DNA of 64,000 nucleotides from Leptospira sp. (GTDB lineage Bacteria > Spirochaetota > Leptospiria > Leptospirales > Leptospiraceae): NCBI GenBank assembly GCA_027533185.1, contig JAPZTS010000008.1, positions 1 through 64,000 of the forward strand. The letters run 5' to 3'. A model generated the notes under the pieces. It searched no databases. It had not been told where the DNA came from and saw only the letters and a program-made list of their open reading frames with translations. The position numbers were made by a program, and so were the translations under genes. Positions 9,419-17,839 of the stretch are shown here, one piece after another (position 1 is the first letter of the stretch; each line of letters starts with the position of its first letter).

Positions 9419-11215
9419 TTACTCCCAACTCACATTTTTTCGCAAACCGCTTTGGCTAGCAACACCCGTACCCGTAATCGATCCTGCCAAGCCCAGACTG
9501 CCGAGAGTGAATGAGTTTCCACTCGTTGTAAAGGAACTTCCCGTCTCAGAATAAATTCCCATGGAGTGACCACCATAGCCAGAGGCGGAATTCCTTGCAT
9601 TGCCACCTTGCCCTCCCGCACCCGATACAAATTCATTATTGGTCAGAGTTAAGGAACCTATCGTTTTTAGGTAGAGTGCAATCGATGAGCCACCACTCCC
9701 CGCACTCCCGTCTCCCCCATCTCCTCCTTTGCCCCCGGGAGCACCGTTCCCGCCACGACCAACTTCGCCTGTGCATGTAAACGCTCCAATGCCAATCAAT
9801 CCACCATTTCCTCCAAGACCGCCATTACCGCCTAAACCTCCCATGCCTGCCGAATCTGAAATTAAGCGCGAGTTTGCTATCACTATAGTATCCGAGTTTA
9901 ACAAAACGATTGCAAAGGAGCTTCCACCTCCTTTCGCAGCAGTTCCTTTGGTCCCTCTACTTCCAGCCGCTCCACCTCCTCCTCCGCCATTTCCTGCGCC
10001 GGAATCACAAAAAGTACAATTTTGGCCCCCACCGCCACCGCCACCGCTTCCTGGTACACCATGACTGCCATCTTCACCGTCATATCCATTCGATGATTGG
10101 TAAAACGGCGAGAACACACCGATTTGAGAATCGGATCTAGCACCTTGAACCCCGTTCGCTCCGTTTTCGACAGAACAGGTAGGCGCTAATCCAGTTAATC
10201 CAGGATTTCCCCACGCTCCACCCGTTCCCCCGCATGTTCCGAGTCCGACTAAACCATTTTCCGAGGCTTTTCCACCTCTTCCGCCCGCATATCCATTTAA
10301 GCTCGACAGAGTTGGGTGCAACCCACCGGCTCCGCCAGTCGCATTGAGAGTTTCATTATCGCAACTACCATTCGTCCCATTCACACCATTTCCACCAGCA
10401 ACTCCGTTTTCCCCGTTGCCTCCATCTGAACCAGAGGCAGCCGTACCAGAACGGACTTCCGAGTTCTCAATGGTTAGCTTCGATAAGCTGGAAACTAAGA
10501 TACCAATGCTAGATCCTGGTGCAGTTGATTTTTGTTCAGGAACGGAGCCCGCTCGAATTTTTACTCTTTTTAGTGTGAGTTTAGCCGTTCCGCTTGTAAC
10601 AAGGATTCCATACGAACTTTCGTTTGGTAAGGAAGGATTCTTCGCTGTGATTTCAAAACCAGAAATCTCGGAATCTCCATTTAAGTTTGCATACATCAAT
10701 CCAATGCGGTTTGTTTTCCATTTTGTTGAATTATTTGTTAGGTCACGAACCCATTCCGCAGAATACCCGCCGTAAATACTCACTCCCGACTTCACATTCA
10801 GAGTGGCTGTTTCTTCTTCGTACGAATTTCCTCCAGAACGTGTTGCAACACAAATTGCCTTACCAGCTTCAGCGAGTTCCATCGCTTTTTGGATGGTTTG
10901 AACCGGTGCTGTTTTCGTGCCGGCGTTCGAATTGGATCCCGAGTCCGCATTTACATAGAATGCATTGGTTCCCAAAACACAAACATCACTGCTTGGTGCG
11001 GGTGGCGTTGGGGTTGGATCAACCGCGGGAATCACTGGGTCAGTCGATGTAGTTGTTCCGCTTCCAGTTGCAGAGTCTCCGTTCCCACTGGCCCCTCCAA
11101 GAGCTAAAGCAAGGGCTGCTCCCAAAGAATCATCCGAGGATCCTGGATTTAAGAAGCACCCAAATGAGTTTACTGTGATAAAAAAGGCAATTACGCTAAG
11201 GTAGATTTTTTTCAT
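9419..11215 (-). CDS. Gly-rich surface lipoprotein with a beta-helix N-terminal domain
   Basis: 598 residues. Lipobox VNSFGC, lipidated Cys 20, followed by a low-complexity Ala/Gly/Ser/Thr/Pro linker (about 25-75). Residues about 85-235 (FYVNADSGSNSNAGTKTAPV and IQKAMELAEAGKAICVA) match the DUF1565-type start of right-handed parallel beta-helices. From about 250 to 530 the chain is dominated by GGxG and GxNG units resembling PGRS domains, then returns to beta-helix-like strands. A surface-exposed structural or adhesive role is plausible but not shown. The start ATG 11215 is the only good one. A proline-rich ORF antisense to the Gly-rich part is an artefact of that composition. Confidence 0.8.
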   Translation of the reverse strand: MKKIYLSVIAFFITVNSFGCFLNPGSSDDSLGAALALALGGASGNGDSATGSGTTTSTDPVIPAVDPTPTPPAPSSDVCVLGTNAFYVNADSGSNSNAGTKTAPVQTIQKAMELAEAGKAICVATRSGGNSYEEETATLNVKSGVSIYGGYSAEWVRDLTNNSTKWKTNRIGLMYANLNGDSEISGFEITAKNPSLPNESSYGILVTSGTAKLTLKRVKIRAGSVPEQKSTAPGSSIGILVSSLSKLTIENSEVRSGTAASGSDGGNGENGVAGGNGVNGTNGSCDNETLNATGGAGGLHPTLSSLNGYAGGRGGKASENGLVGLGTCGGTGGAWGNPGLTGLAPTCSVENGANGVQGARSDSQIGVFSPFYQSSNGYDGEDGSHGVPGSGGGGGGGQNCTFCDSGAGNGGGGGGAAGSRGTKGTAAKGGGSSFAIVLLNSDTIVIANSRLISDSAGMGGLGGNGGLGGNGGLIGIGAFTCTGEVGRGGNGAPGGKGGDGGDGSAGSGGSSIALYLKTIGSLTLTNNEFVSGAGGQGGNARNSASGYGGHSMGIYSETGSSFTTSGNSFTLGSLGLAGSITGTGVASQSGLRKNVSWE

Positions 11216-11298
11216 ATGTTTTTCAATTCTCTGTTTTTCTGAAATAATCTCTCATGGGATCTGATTGTCACCAACAAAGCGAGGGAGGGGATTTGCGA

Positions 11299-11369
11299 CA
11301 GAACGTTCTGAACGTTTTTGGGCATGATTTTGAACGTTTTTAGCGTTATTTTGGAATTTTTTTTCCAAA
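11299..11369. promoter_or_regulatory. Repeated GAACGTT elements and inverted repeat upstream of the DUF1304/sigma operon
   Basis: A perfect 12-bp palindrome CAGAACGTTCTG lies at 11299-11310. GAACGTT occurs three times, at 11301, 11310 and 11332. The last two sit in identical TGAACGTTTTT copies 22 bp apart, about two helical turns. TTTGGAA-N6-TTCCAAA follows at 11350-11369. All lie between divergent genes. GAAC is also the typical -35 core of ECF-sigma promoters, so autoregulation by the sigma factor encoded downstream is possible. Confidence 0.5.
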
Positions 11370-11430
11370 CTCGGTCACAATTCGCAAAAGCCGTTGTCCG
11401 AACTGAGTAAAGAATCTTTAGGAGGATTCA

Positions 11431-11808
11431 ATGAAACTTATCTCTCTTATTCTAACTGGTTTTGTCGCTTTAGAGCATGTATTCATTTTAGTTTTGGAAA
11501 TGTTTTTATGGCAGACGGAATATGGAATGAAAGCCTTCCAACTTACCCCAGAAACCGCAAGTATCACAGCTACTCTTGCAAAAAATCAAGGATTGTACAA
11601 TGGATTTTTGGCGGCAGGACTCTTTTGGGCTTTGTTGTTTATTAGAGACAATAGGCAAAAATACCAAACAATTATCTTCTTTTTGGTTTGTATCATTGTG
11701 GCGGGAATTTATGGTTCGATCACAGCCAAGTTTTCGATTTTGTTTACCCAAGGTTTGCCTGCGGGCCTCGCTTTGCTAATGCATTTAGTATCCAATAAGG
11801 AAAAATGA
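11431..11808 (+). CDS. DUF1304 family membrane protein
   Basis: 125 residues with four predicted membrane helices (about 3-23, 48-68, 77-97, 100-118). The pattern GFVALEHVFILVLEMFLW near the start and NQGLYNGFLAAGL are hallmarks of DUF1304 proteins, which are small inner-membrane proteins of unknown function. A strong AGGAGG lies 7 bases before ATG 11431. Its stop overlaps the start of the ECF sigma gene (ATGA), so the two are translationally coupled. That pairing suggests a membrane component of the sigma factor circuit, though no anti-sigma domain is visible. Confidence 0.85.
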   Translation: MKLISLILTGFVALEHVFILVLEMFLWQTEYGMKAFQLTPETASITATLAKNQGLYNGFLAAGLFWALLFIRDNRQKYQTIIFFLVCIIVAGIYGSITAKFSILFTQGLPAGLALLMHLVSNKEK

Positions 11809-12647
11809 TTACTGATCCACACAAACAACTGCTAGATGACTGTTTGAGTGGACATTCAACAGCATTGGAAGATTTAATCAAAATCTTCCAACCAAAAATA
11901 TTTTCTCTAGCACTTAAGTTCCTTTGGGAACCTGATGATGCCAGTGACGCAACTCAAGAAATTCTAATTAAAGTCATAACTCATTTGGGAAGTTTTCGAA
12001 AAGAAGCAAAACTTTCCACTTGGATATATAGGATTGCTACAAACCATCTCATAAATGCGAAAAAAAAGATAAACAATCTCAAACAACTTCGTTTTCGACA
12101 GGTAGAAAAACAACTCTCCCTACACAATCAGAATCAGGACCAAAATTCAAATAGCTCCAATCTACCGTTTCTGATCTATAATATTCAGATGGCTTGCACC
12201 AATGCTATGTTATTGTGTTTATCAAAAAACTATAGAATAGCCTACATACTGGGAGAGGTATTTAGAGTATCGAGTGATGAAGGTGCTTGGATTTTAAATA
12301 TTGAGAATGATTTGTACAGAAAGCGTCTATCACGCGCTAGATTCCAAATGGAAGAATTCTTGGGAAAACAATGCAGTCTTGCAAGTTCAAACAATCCCTG
12401 CAAATGTAATAACCGAATTCGATATATGGAAAAAAAGGGGAAGATCCAGTCTTATCTTGAGTATTCAAAAATATTGGAATCGTCTGGAAAATGGACAGTA
12501 ACCTCTGTTCTATATCCAGAAATTAAAAAGATTCGCAAAGTTGCAGAAATTTATAAGAACATTCCAAACTTAGAACCAAAGAATGAAACATTAATTAAAA
12601 TTCAAAATCTACTTACAAACAATTCTCTGCAAATTTTAATCGATTGA
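11805..12647 (+). CDS. ECF-family RNA polymerase sigma factor with Cys-containing C-terminal extension
   Basis: 280 residues, longer than a plain ECF factor (about 190). Sigma region 2 is clear (PDDASDATQEILIKVITHLG, then KLSTWIYRIATNHL). Region 4 lies around 145-185 (LGEVFRVSSDEGAWIL, YRKRLSRARFQMEEFL). An extra tail begins GKQCSLASSNNPCKCNN, with Cys spaced C-x(9)-C-x-C, and could bind metal or sense redox state; related ECF factors carry a comparable tail. The gene overlaps DUF1304 by 4 bp. No anti-sigma factor is encoded nearby, so the tail may regulate the protein itself. Confidence 0.85.
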   Translation: MITDPHKQLLDDCLSGHSTALEDLIKIFQPKIFSLALKFLWEPDDASDATQEILIKVITHLGSFRKEAKLSTWIYRIATNHLINAKKKINNLKQLRFRQVEKQLSLHNQNQDQNSNSSNLPFLIYNIQMACTNAMLLCLSKNYRIAYILGEVFRVSSDEGAWILNIENDLYRKRLSRARFQMEEFLGKQCSLASSNNPCKCNNRIRYMEKKGKIQSYLEYSKILESSGKWTVTSVLYPEIKKIRKVAEIYKNIPNLEPKNETLIKIQNLLTNNSLQILID

Positions 12648-12653
12648 AAAACA

Positions 12654-13235
12654 TCATTGTAATAACAAGTCTTTAATCTGTTCTTGCATTTGGTCAATAT
12701 ACGATTCGTCTAAGCTCATTCGCCAATTGATCAATGCGCCTTCATAGATGTTGATCACTCTTTTTGCAGTCAAGTTAGGATGTACCGTTTTTGTTATAAG
12801 TTTTTCTTCCTTCCACTGAACTAACTTCCTTTCGATAATAATCTCCCAGTTTTTTGCAATCATTTGAAATTCACCAGAAAACGGTTGTTTACCGATCGGA
12901 AATTGGCAAGAAAAAACGGCAACAGGACAACCTTGGTAGTAAGAGATATTTGAATGTATCTGGGCACGTACTGCTAACGTAAAAATTTTTACAAACTGTT
13001 TTGGCGATTTGGACTTACGCAAAATTTGCCGAAACCAAATTAAAATATCACGACCATAGGATCGAATGACCTGGATTCCTAGATCATCCTTGGACGGAAA
13101 ATGATCATAGAAAGAGGCTTTTGCAGTATCAGCCTCTTTTATGATTTGGTTGATTCCCGTATGATAAAAGCCATTCTCAAAAAAGAGTTGTTTGGATACC
13201 TTTAGAATCCGGAGTTTTGGAGAAGTTTTAATCAT
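12654..13235 (-). CDS. TetR-family repressor
   Basis: 193 residues. The N-terminal helix-turn-helix reads GFYHTGINQIIKEADTAKAS followed by FYDHFPSKDDLG. The C-terminal ligand-binding region (about 60-190) contains GCPVAVFSCQFP, the pattern of LmrA/YxaF-type TetR proteins. It is divergent from the thioesterase gene at 13458. Two identical palindromic half-site pairs in the gap (13289-13302 and 13371-13384) are the likely operators. The inducer is unknown, perhaps an acyl-CoA or fatty acid given the neighbour. Confidence 0.88.
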   Translation of the reverse strand: MIKTSPKLRILKVSKQLFFENGFYHTGINQIIKEADTAKASFYDHFPSKDDLGIQVIRSYGRDILIWFRQILRKSKSPKQFVKIFTLAVRAQIHSNISYYQGCPVAVFSCQFPIGKQPFSGEFQMIAKNWEIIIERKLVQWKEEKLITKTVHPNLTAKRVINIYEGALINWRMSLDESYIDQMQEQIKDLLLQ

Positions 13236-13288
13236 AGTCAGATATGATTAAAACCAGGCAGATTTGATTTGTCAATTGCTATATAAAT

Positions 13289-13302
13289 ACAGAACTTTCT
13301 GT
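13289..13302. promoter_or_regulatory. TetR operator candidate 1, ACAGA-N4-TCTGT
   Basis: ACAGA and TCTGT form a perfect inverted repeat with a 4-base spacer. The sequence CTGT repeats directly afterwards. The site lies 54 bases upstream of the TetR start, and the same architecture recurs 82 bp downstream. Confidence 0.6.
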
Positions 13303-13370
13303 CTGTTTATTCTTAAAACATTTTGATCCAAAGGAACACTCGGAATTCTATTTTTTTTAAAGATTTCTAA

Positions 13371-13384
13371 ACAGAACGGTCTGT
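13371..13384. promoter_or_regulatory. TetR operator candidate 2, ACAGA-N4-TCTGT
   Basis: This is the second copy of the inverted repeat, with the same spacer length and the same trailing CTGTC, 74 bases before the thioesterase ATG. Two identical sites in a divergent TetR/target gap strongly suggest repression of both genes. Confidence 0.65.
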
Positions 13385-13457
13385 CTGTCTTAAAATATCT
13401 TGCAAATTAATTTCAAAGAAGAAATATGGGATAAGATTACAAACTGGAGGTCAACCT

Positions 13458-13877
13458 ATGAATCAGAACAAACCATCCCACACCACGACTTTACCAATTT
13501 TATGGAGTCAAATGGACGCAAACGGGCATGTAAACAATGGCACCTATCAATATCTATTCGATGAGGCGCGTATGCAGGCATTGGATCATGTAGGTTTTTC
13601 TGTTGCTAAATTGCGGAGTGAAAGTATCGGTCCAGTTGTTTTAAAGGCCGAACTAACCTATCATAAACCTGTATCCCACCCCGATTCAGTTCGAATCGAA
13701 ACAGGATTTGGTGATGGAAACAAAATCAAAGGAAAAGTTCTGCAAAATATGTATCGGGTTTCTGATGGGGCTTTGGTTTGTGAAGCCGTATTTTTAGCTT
13801 TGTTTTTTGATTTCAAAAAAGGAAGACCAATGAAACTGCCCGATTTTTTTCTAAATCAAGTTTTAACGAATGTATAA
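13458..13877 (+). CDS. Hotdog-fold acyl-CoA thioesterase (4HBT family)
   Basis: 139 residues, normal for a single hotdog domain. The active-site region reads SQMDANGHVNNGTYQYLFDEAR, with the Asp of the 4-hydroxybenzoyl-CoA thioesterase branch at residue 19. A central strand pair follows (VLKAELTYHKPV) and then the C-terminal strands. It should hydrolyse an acyl-CoA or related thioester in the cytosol. GGAGG lies before ATG 13458. It is divergent from the TetR gene and probably controlled by it. Confidence 0.85.
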   Translation: MNQNKPSHTTTLPILWSQMDANGHVNNGTYQYLFDEARMQALDHVGFSVAKLRSESIGPVVLKAELTYHKPVSHPDSVRIETGFGDGNKIKGKVLQNMYRVSDGALVCEAVFLALFFDFKKGRPMKLPDFFLNQVLTNV

Positions 13878-13899
13878 ATGATAGTAGGTCGTTTTTTCG

Positions 13900-14805
13900 C
13901 TATATAACCTTTTTCCATTCTTTCAAAGGTGAACTCCCATAGATTCGTTTGTAAGCCTTTGAAAAGGAAAAAGCAGAAGAATAACCTACATTTTGTGCAA
14001 TCTCTTCCAATCGTAGATTATCCTTTTGAAACATCTGTTTTGCCTTTTCCATTCGTAATTTCGACAAATATTCGATCGGCGGAATACCCAACACTTCTCT
14101 AAATCGGTTTGCCAAGGTAGCACGAGAAACTCCAATGGATTTAGAAAGATTATCTAAATTCCAATCAAAGTTAATTTTTTTGTGCATAACTTCGAGTGCA
14201 GTCAAAACGATTTTATCGTGAAAGGCACTCACCCATCCAGGATTTTGTATGGGATTTTCTAACAGCCAAATTCGAATCAAATAATACAACATAATATCCG
14301 TTAATCTCTGAATAATCAAATCTCCTCCAAGTTTGAGTTCTAATTCTTTTGAGAGAATTTGGATTACGTTTGTTAAGGCATGATGGCTCTCCAGTTGTTC
14401 ACTTGGCAAATAAATATATTCGGGCAATTCATGAAACAAGGGATGCATGGGTCCTGACGGAATTTCATAGCGCACCGAAACAAAGCTAGTCACGGGACTT
14501 TGTATGCTAATCGCATTCTTTGGTTTGTGAAGTTCCGTCTTCATTCGATCAATTGTTACCACCTTAGCTTTTGGATCGGATAGTAACTCATGATGGATCC
14601 CCCTTGTTATAAACAACAGATCTCCTTTTTTGAGATGGATTTCCTTTTTTAAAAATCTCGCATAACAGGAGCCTTGCGTAATGATATGAAAGCCTCCACT
14701 TTTTTCACAAGGGAAAAAATAGCCGAATGATTTGAATATCTGGTCTTTGACGAGAAGATCGTTTTTCCAATTGGCACTCGAAATGATTTCAGAAAGTAAG
14801 TCCAT
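13900..14805 (-). CDS. AraC-family transcriptional regulator with cupin sensor
   Basis: 301 residues. The N-terminal cupin-like domain (GGFHIITQGSCYARF, then LKKGDLLFITRGIHHELLSD) matches the Cupin_6 group of AraC regulators. The C-terminal double helix-turn-helix spans about 205-298 (LSKSIGVSRATLANRFREVL and IAQNVGYSSAFSFSKAYKRI). It is divergent from the NmrA-like reductase gene at 14979, which it most likely controls. Starts at ATG 14805. Confidence 0.9.
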   Translation of the reverse strand: MDLLSEIISSANWKNDLLVKDQIFKSFGYFFPCEKSGGFHIITQGSCYARFLKKEIHLKKGDLLFITRGIHHELLSDPKAKVVTIDRMKTELHKPKNAISIQSPVTSFVSVRYEIPSGPMHPLFHELPEYIYLPSEQLESHHALTNVIQILSKELELKLGGDLIIQRLTDIMLYYLIRIWLLENPIQNPGWVSAFHDKIVLTALEVMHKKINFDWNLDNLSKSIGVSRATLANRFREVLGIPPIEYLSKLRMEKAKQMFQKDNLRLEEIAQNVGYSSAFSFSKAYKRIYGSSPLKEWKKVI

Positions 14806-14978
14806 TAAATTAAAATGGACTAAAATTGATTTTTTGTCTACATTTTTATACGATTAGATATAAAAAATAGTAATTTGGGTATGGACAGTATAATCAAATA
14901 GATGATAGGATAAAGGCAATCGGCAAAGAACTTACGAGTGTGATTTGCCATTCCCAGTATGGGAAAAAGGAGAATAGA

Positions 14979-15827
14979 ATGAAAGTATTTGTATATGGTG
15001 CGACGGGCACAGTTGGCCAAAACTTAGTAAATGAACTCTTGGAGTCTGGTCACGAAGTGTTTGCTGGAACAAGAGATCCAAGCAAACAACAAAAGCGAGC
15101 GCATTTGACCTGGATCGAGGCGGATCCTCTTCGGCCAACGTTCGGACTAGAAGTAGTGGAAAAAGTTGAATCGATTTTTTTACTAAGTCCTCCCGGATTA
15201 ACGAATCAATTTGAAATCCTTTCACCTTGGATCGAAAAGGCAAAGGTGAGTAGGATTCAGAAAGTTGTTTTAATGACTGCAATGGGAGTTGAATTTGCAC
15301 CCGAGGAAGCACCACTTCGCAAAACAGAAATTTTGTTAGAAAAATCTGGCCTCGATTGGAACATCATTCGACCAAACTGGTTTAATCAAAATTTTAATAC
15401 CTTCTGGATATCAGGTATACTGAACGATCAAAAAATTTATTTTCCTGGTGGTAAAGCCAAAGCAAGTTTCATTGATGCAAGGGACATTTCTTCTGTAGCT
15501 AAGGTGTTACTCACTACAAAAGATAAATCCAATCAGGCCTTTAATCTTACTGGCAAGGAAGCCATTGATCATGATGAAGTCGCAAAGTATATCAGCAGTG
15601 CAACGGGAAAGAAGATTGAATATGTAGATATTTCGCCCGAAGATTTTTATAAGGCACTCGTTGGAGTTGGGTTGCCTGAAGACTATTCCAAATTTTTAGT
15701 AATGATCGCAGGTGCTCTTAAAGAAGGTTTCGCTTCACCTGTTCTTGATTCCGTAAAATCAATTACAGGAAAGGATCCCATTTTATTTAAAACATATGCA
15801 GAAGATTACAAAAAATACTGGCTATGA
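14979..15827 (+). CDS. NmrA-like NAD(P)-binding reductase
   Basis: 282 residues. I place the start at ATG 14979, which has AAGGAG 6 bases upstream. An in-frame ATG at 14940 adds 13 residues that do not look like the fold. The Rossmann glycine motif GATGTVGQ is at residues 7-14 and a second strand ends in AGTRDPS, suggesting NADP(H). The later part (NLTGKEAIDHDEVAKYISSA) matches NmrA/QOR2-type quinone oxidoreductases of the atypical SDR family. The divergent AraC regulator suggests an inducible reduction or detoxification role. Confidence 0.85.
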   Translation: MKVFVYGATGTVGQNLVNELLESGHEVFAGTRDPSKQQKRAHLTWIEADPLRPTFGLEVVEKVESIFLLSPPGLTNQFEILSPWIEKAKVSRIQKVVLMTAMGVEFAPEEAPLRKTEILLEKSGLDWNIIRPNWFNQNFNTFWISGILNDQKIYFPGGKAKASFIDARDISSVAKVLLTTKDKSNQAFNLTGKEAIDHDEVAKYISSATGKKIEYVDISPEDFYKALVGVGLPEDYSKFLVMIAGALKEGFASPVLDSVKSITGKDPILFKTYAEDYKKYWL

Positions 15828-15868
15828 AGCCAATGTTTAAATCTTGAAATAAGATAAAATAATCAATC

Positions 15869-15893
15869 GGCGGTCAGGATTTTCACGACCGCC
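15869..15893. terminator. GC-rich hairpin between convergent genes
   Basis: GGCGGTC (15869-15875) and GACCGCC (15887-15893) form a 7-bp stem with an 11-base loop, 42 bases after the reductase stop. CCTTTT follows at 15897-15902 on the plus strand, and an AT-rich stretch follows on the minus strand. It is a reasonable bidirectional terminator. Confidence 0.55.
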
Positions 15894-15908
15894 CCGCCTT
15901 TTACCTCC

Positions 15909-16678
15909 TCAAGTATATTTCGTAAAAGTAAGGTCTGAATTCCTAACCCATACAAGCTCACTGTCTTTCCAAAATCCCAAACGATGCCCGTGCGTTCCCC
16001 ACTTAGCTTTCGTAACTTGATTTAGATTCGAGACATTGTATCGTCTCATTTCTCCTGTATCTGCAGAAGCTAAATACAAAAATCCACCGTCTTTGGAGAA
16101 ACAAATTCCGTACGGTACAGATGGTATAGAGAAGGATTCGATGTTTTGAGTATCTAATTTATACAAAAAACCTTTTGGATTTAGGTTTTGGTAATTTTCT
16201 GTATAAGCTACAATTGCTAACGCTTTTGATTCTGGATGTAAGGTAGGATTGTACGGTAAATAAATGGAATTGTACTCAAATTCTTTTGTAACGCTAAGAC
16301 CCGATACTTTAAAAATTAAGTTTTTTACATCCTCTGATACCTTGTCTTTTAAATCTCCATCAATTGAAAAAAGGAAGAAGTATGCGTCGGAAGAACTTCC
16401 AATTTGAAAACTTTGAGCATATGCATTCGTACTTTCTGGTGGAATTTCTGCAATAAATTGAATCGTTTCTATTTCGTTGTTTTCCAAATTCCAACCGAAA
16501 TAAAAGTACTTTTTGTACTTTTGATCTTTATCTTCGTTTTCAACTACAAAACCTGCTTTTCCTTAAAAGTTGGTCTTTGATCGAAGTTCGTTGCGAATGA
16601 AAATCCATCGATAAGCTTTTGGGAAAAAATGGGAAAAGTTTGAGAGAATAAAATGGCAAATAGGATCAAATATTTCAT
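15909..16678 (-). pseudogene. Secreted beta-propeller-like protein split by a one-base frameshift
   Basis: Two ORFs on the same strand make one protein if a single A is added to the AAAA run (plus-strand T4 at 16557-16560). The first, from ATG 16678, encodes a signal peptide (MKYLILFAILFSQTFPIFSQ) and reads on through the RPTFKEK region before it hits a stop. With one more A it continues as KAGFVVENEDKDQKYKKY and joins the second ORF without a break. The 3' part has blade-like repeats (PSVPYGICFSKDGGFLYLAS and a following YNVSNLNQ). The complete product would be about 256 residues. The lesion may be real, a phase-variable homopolymer, or a sequencing error. It lies 37 bp after the DUF5329 gene, on the same strand. 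Confidence 0.7.
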
Positions 16679-16715
16679 ACGGCTTCGCTTACTTCCTGGA
16701 TTTGAATTGAAATGA

Positions 16716-17114
16716 TTATTCACAAGATTCAATTTTTTTCAATTCAAGTTTTAGCCATTCTGATGCGTTTATCTCAAATCTATTTGGAAAAATAATTTTA
16801 TAAGGTGTACCAGTAAGAAAGGATTTGGAGCCAATTTTCTCGATAAACAAAATTGCTGTCCATTCCTTAGGATCTGGTGCGAAAAAAGATTTTTTAGCTT
16901 CCTCAAGTTTAAATCTTAAATGTTTCTCAGCTTCCTTTGCTGAATACATGGACCCATTCCTTTGGAATTTGGCATCTAGGTTACCAATTTTTTCCAAAAG
17001 GATTTCAATTTTTTTTGTTTCTGATTTCGGTTCACAGATGGTTCCTTTTGAAAAGAGCAAATTGTGAGAAATCAAAAACAGAAAAAGAGTCGGATAAACG
17101 ATTTGCTTTATCAT
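16716..17114 (-). CDS. DUF5329 family periplasmic protein
   Basis: 132 residues with a signal peptide (about 1-22). The mature region follows the DUF5329 pattern: IEILLEKIGNLDAKFQRNGS, then SAKEAEKHLRFKLEEA, then FIEKIGSKSFLTGTPYKI and a terminal helix containing ASEWLKLEL. The family is small, periplasmic and uncharacterised. It precedes the frameshifted gene and probably shares its transcript. Confidence 0.75.
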   Translation of the reverse strand: MIKQIVYPTLFLFLISHNLLFSKGTICEPKSETKKIEILLEKIGNLDAKFQRNGSMYSAKEAEKHLRFKLEEAKKSFFAPDPKEWTAILFIEKIGSKSFLTGTPYKIIFPNRFEINASEWLKLELKKIESCE

Positions 17115-17167
17115 AGAATCATCTTTACACTTTTGGATTTATTGAAAATCTTCTTTCATAAACTATT

Positions 17168-17839
17168 TTAAAATAACATCGGTTCACTGTTTTCTGGCTC
17201 TGCTGTCAGAAATTCACTATTATACTGTAGTATCATTGTCTGAATGATACTTTCTTGTTGAATTGTTGTATCAAGCCATGAACTCCATATATTTTCCGTT
17301 AGATGAACCGGCTGTCGACCTCGGTTCCCGCCGGAATTGTGTATGGATTTCATAAGGGAGTTTCCCTCTTGTGTAAGTATGCTAAACCAAGGAAGGGAAT
17401 CTTTCGTATCTTCATTTATACCCCAAATTCCAGCAAAACAAAACCATTCACCTGATTTTGGTGAAATTTTATATTTTACCTTGGTACCATTTTCAGATTT
17501 CCACTCATAGAAATGAGAACATGGAACAATGCATCTATGAAATTTAGCAGATTTTTCCCAAACATTTGATGAAAATAATTTCTCAGATCGGGTATTAAAT
17601 ATCAGCTTGGGTGACCAATCTGGGTGAACTCCCCACCTAGCAAATGAAAGCTGCCTTTTATTCTTCTGATACAAAAGAATAGGTGCTACTGCTCCAGGAT
17701 GAATTTCTGTTAACGAATGATCTGAAAAAGATTTTTCCAATTCGGCAAAATTGAAATTTTCCCATTCCTGAACCATTCTTACCCATTTCTGAGTTCCATC
17801 TTTCAAATGAACCAAGGTATAACCGAATCTTCCACACAT
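17168..17839 (-). CDS. SRAP-domain protein (YedK/HMCES family)
   Basis: 223 residues. It begins MCGRFGY, so processed Cys2 would form the covalent thiazolidine with abasic sites in single-stranded DNA. Other family motifs are ARWGVHPDW, NTRSEKL, CIVPCSHFYEWK and the catalytic His segment KSIHNSGGNRGRQPV, which is longer here than the usual HxRMP form. It would protect abasic sites in the cytosol. Its ATG follows the SDR stop codon directly (TAA then ATG), so it is translationally linked to that gene and probably under the same TetR control. Confidence 0.9.
   Translation of the reverse strand: MCGRFGYTLVHLKDGTQKWVRMVQEWENFNFAELEKSFSDHSLTEIHPGAVAPILLYQKNKRQLSFARWGVHPDWSPKLIFNTRSEKLFSSNVWEKSAKFHRCIVPCSHFYEWKSENGTKVKYKISPKSGEWFCFAGIWGINEDTKDSLPWFSILTQEGNSLMKSIHNSGGNRGRQPVHLTENIWSSWLDTTIQQESIIQTMILQYNSEFLTAEPENSEPMLF

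Noticed and set aside
9729..10064. Proline-rich ORF of 111 codons on the plus strand
   Set aside because: It is the antisense reading of the Gly-rich domain (GGN codons give Pro). It has no ribosome site and no fold signature.
16502..16522. AAAAGTAC/GTACTTTT hairpin inside the frameshifted gene
   Set aside because: It falls within a coding run of Lys-Tyr repeats and is more likely a codon-composition effect than a signal.
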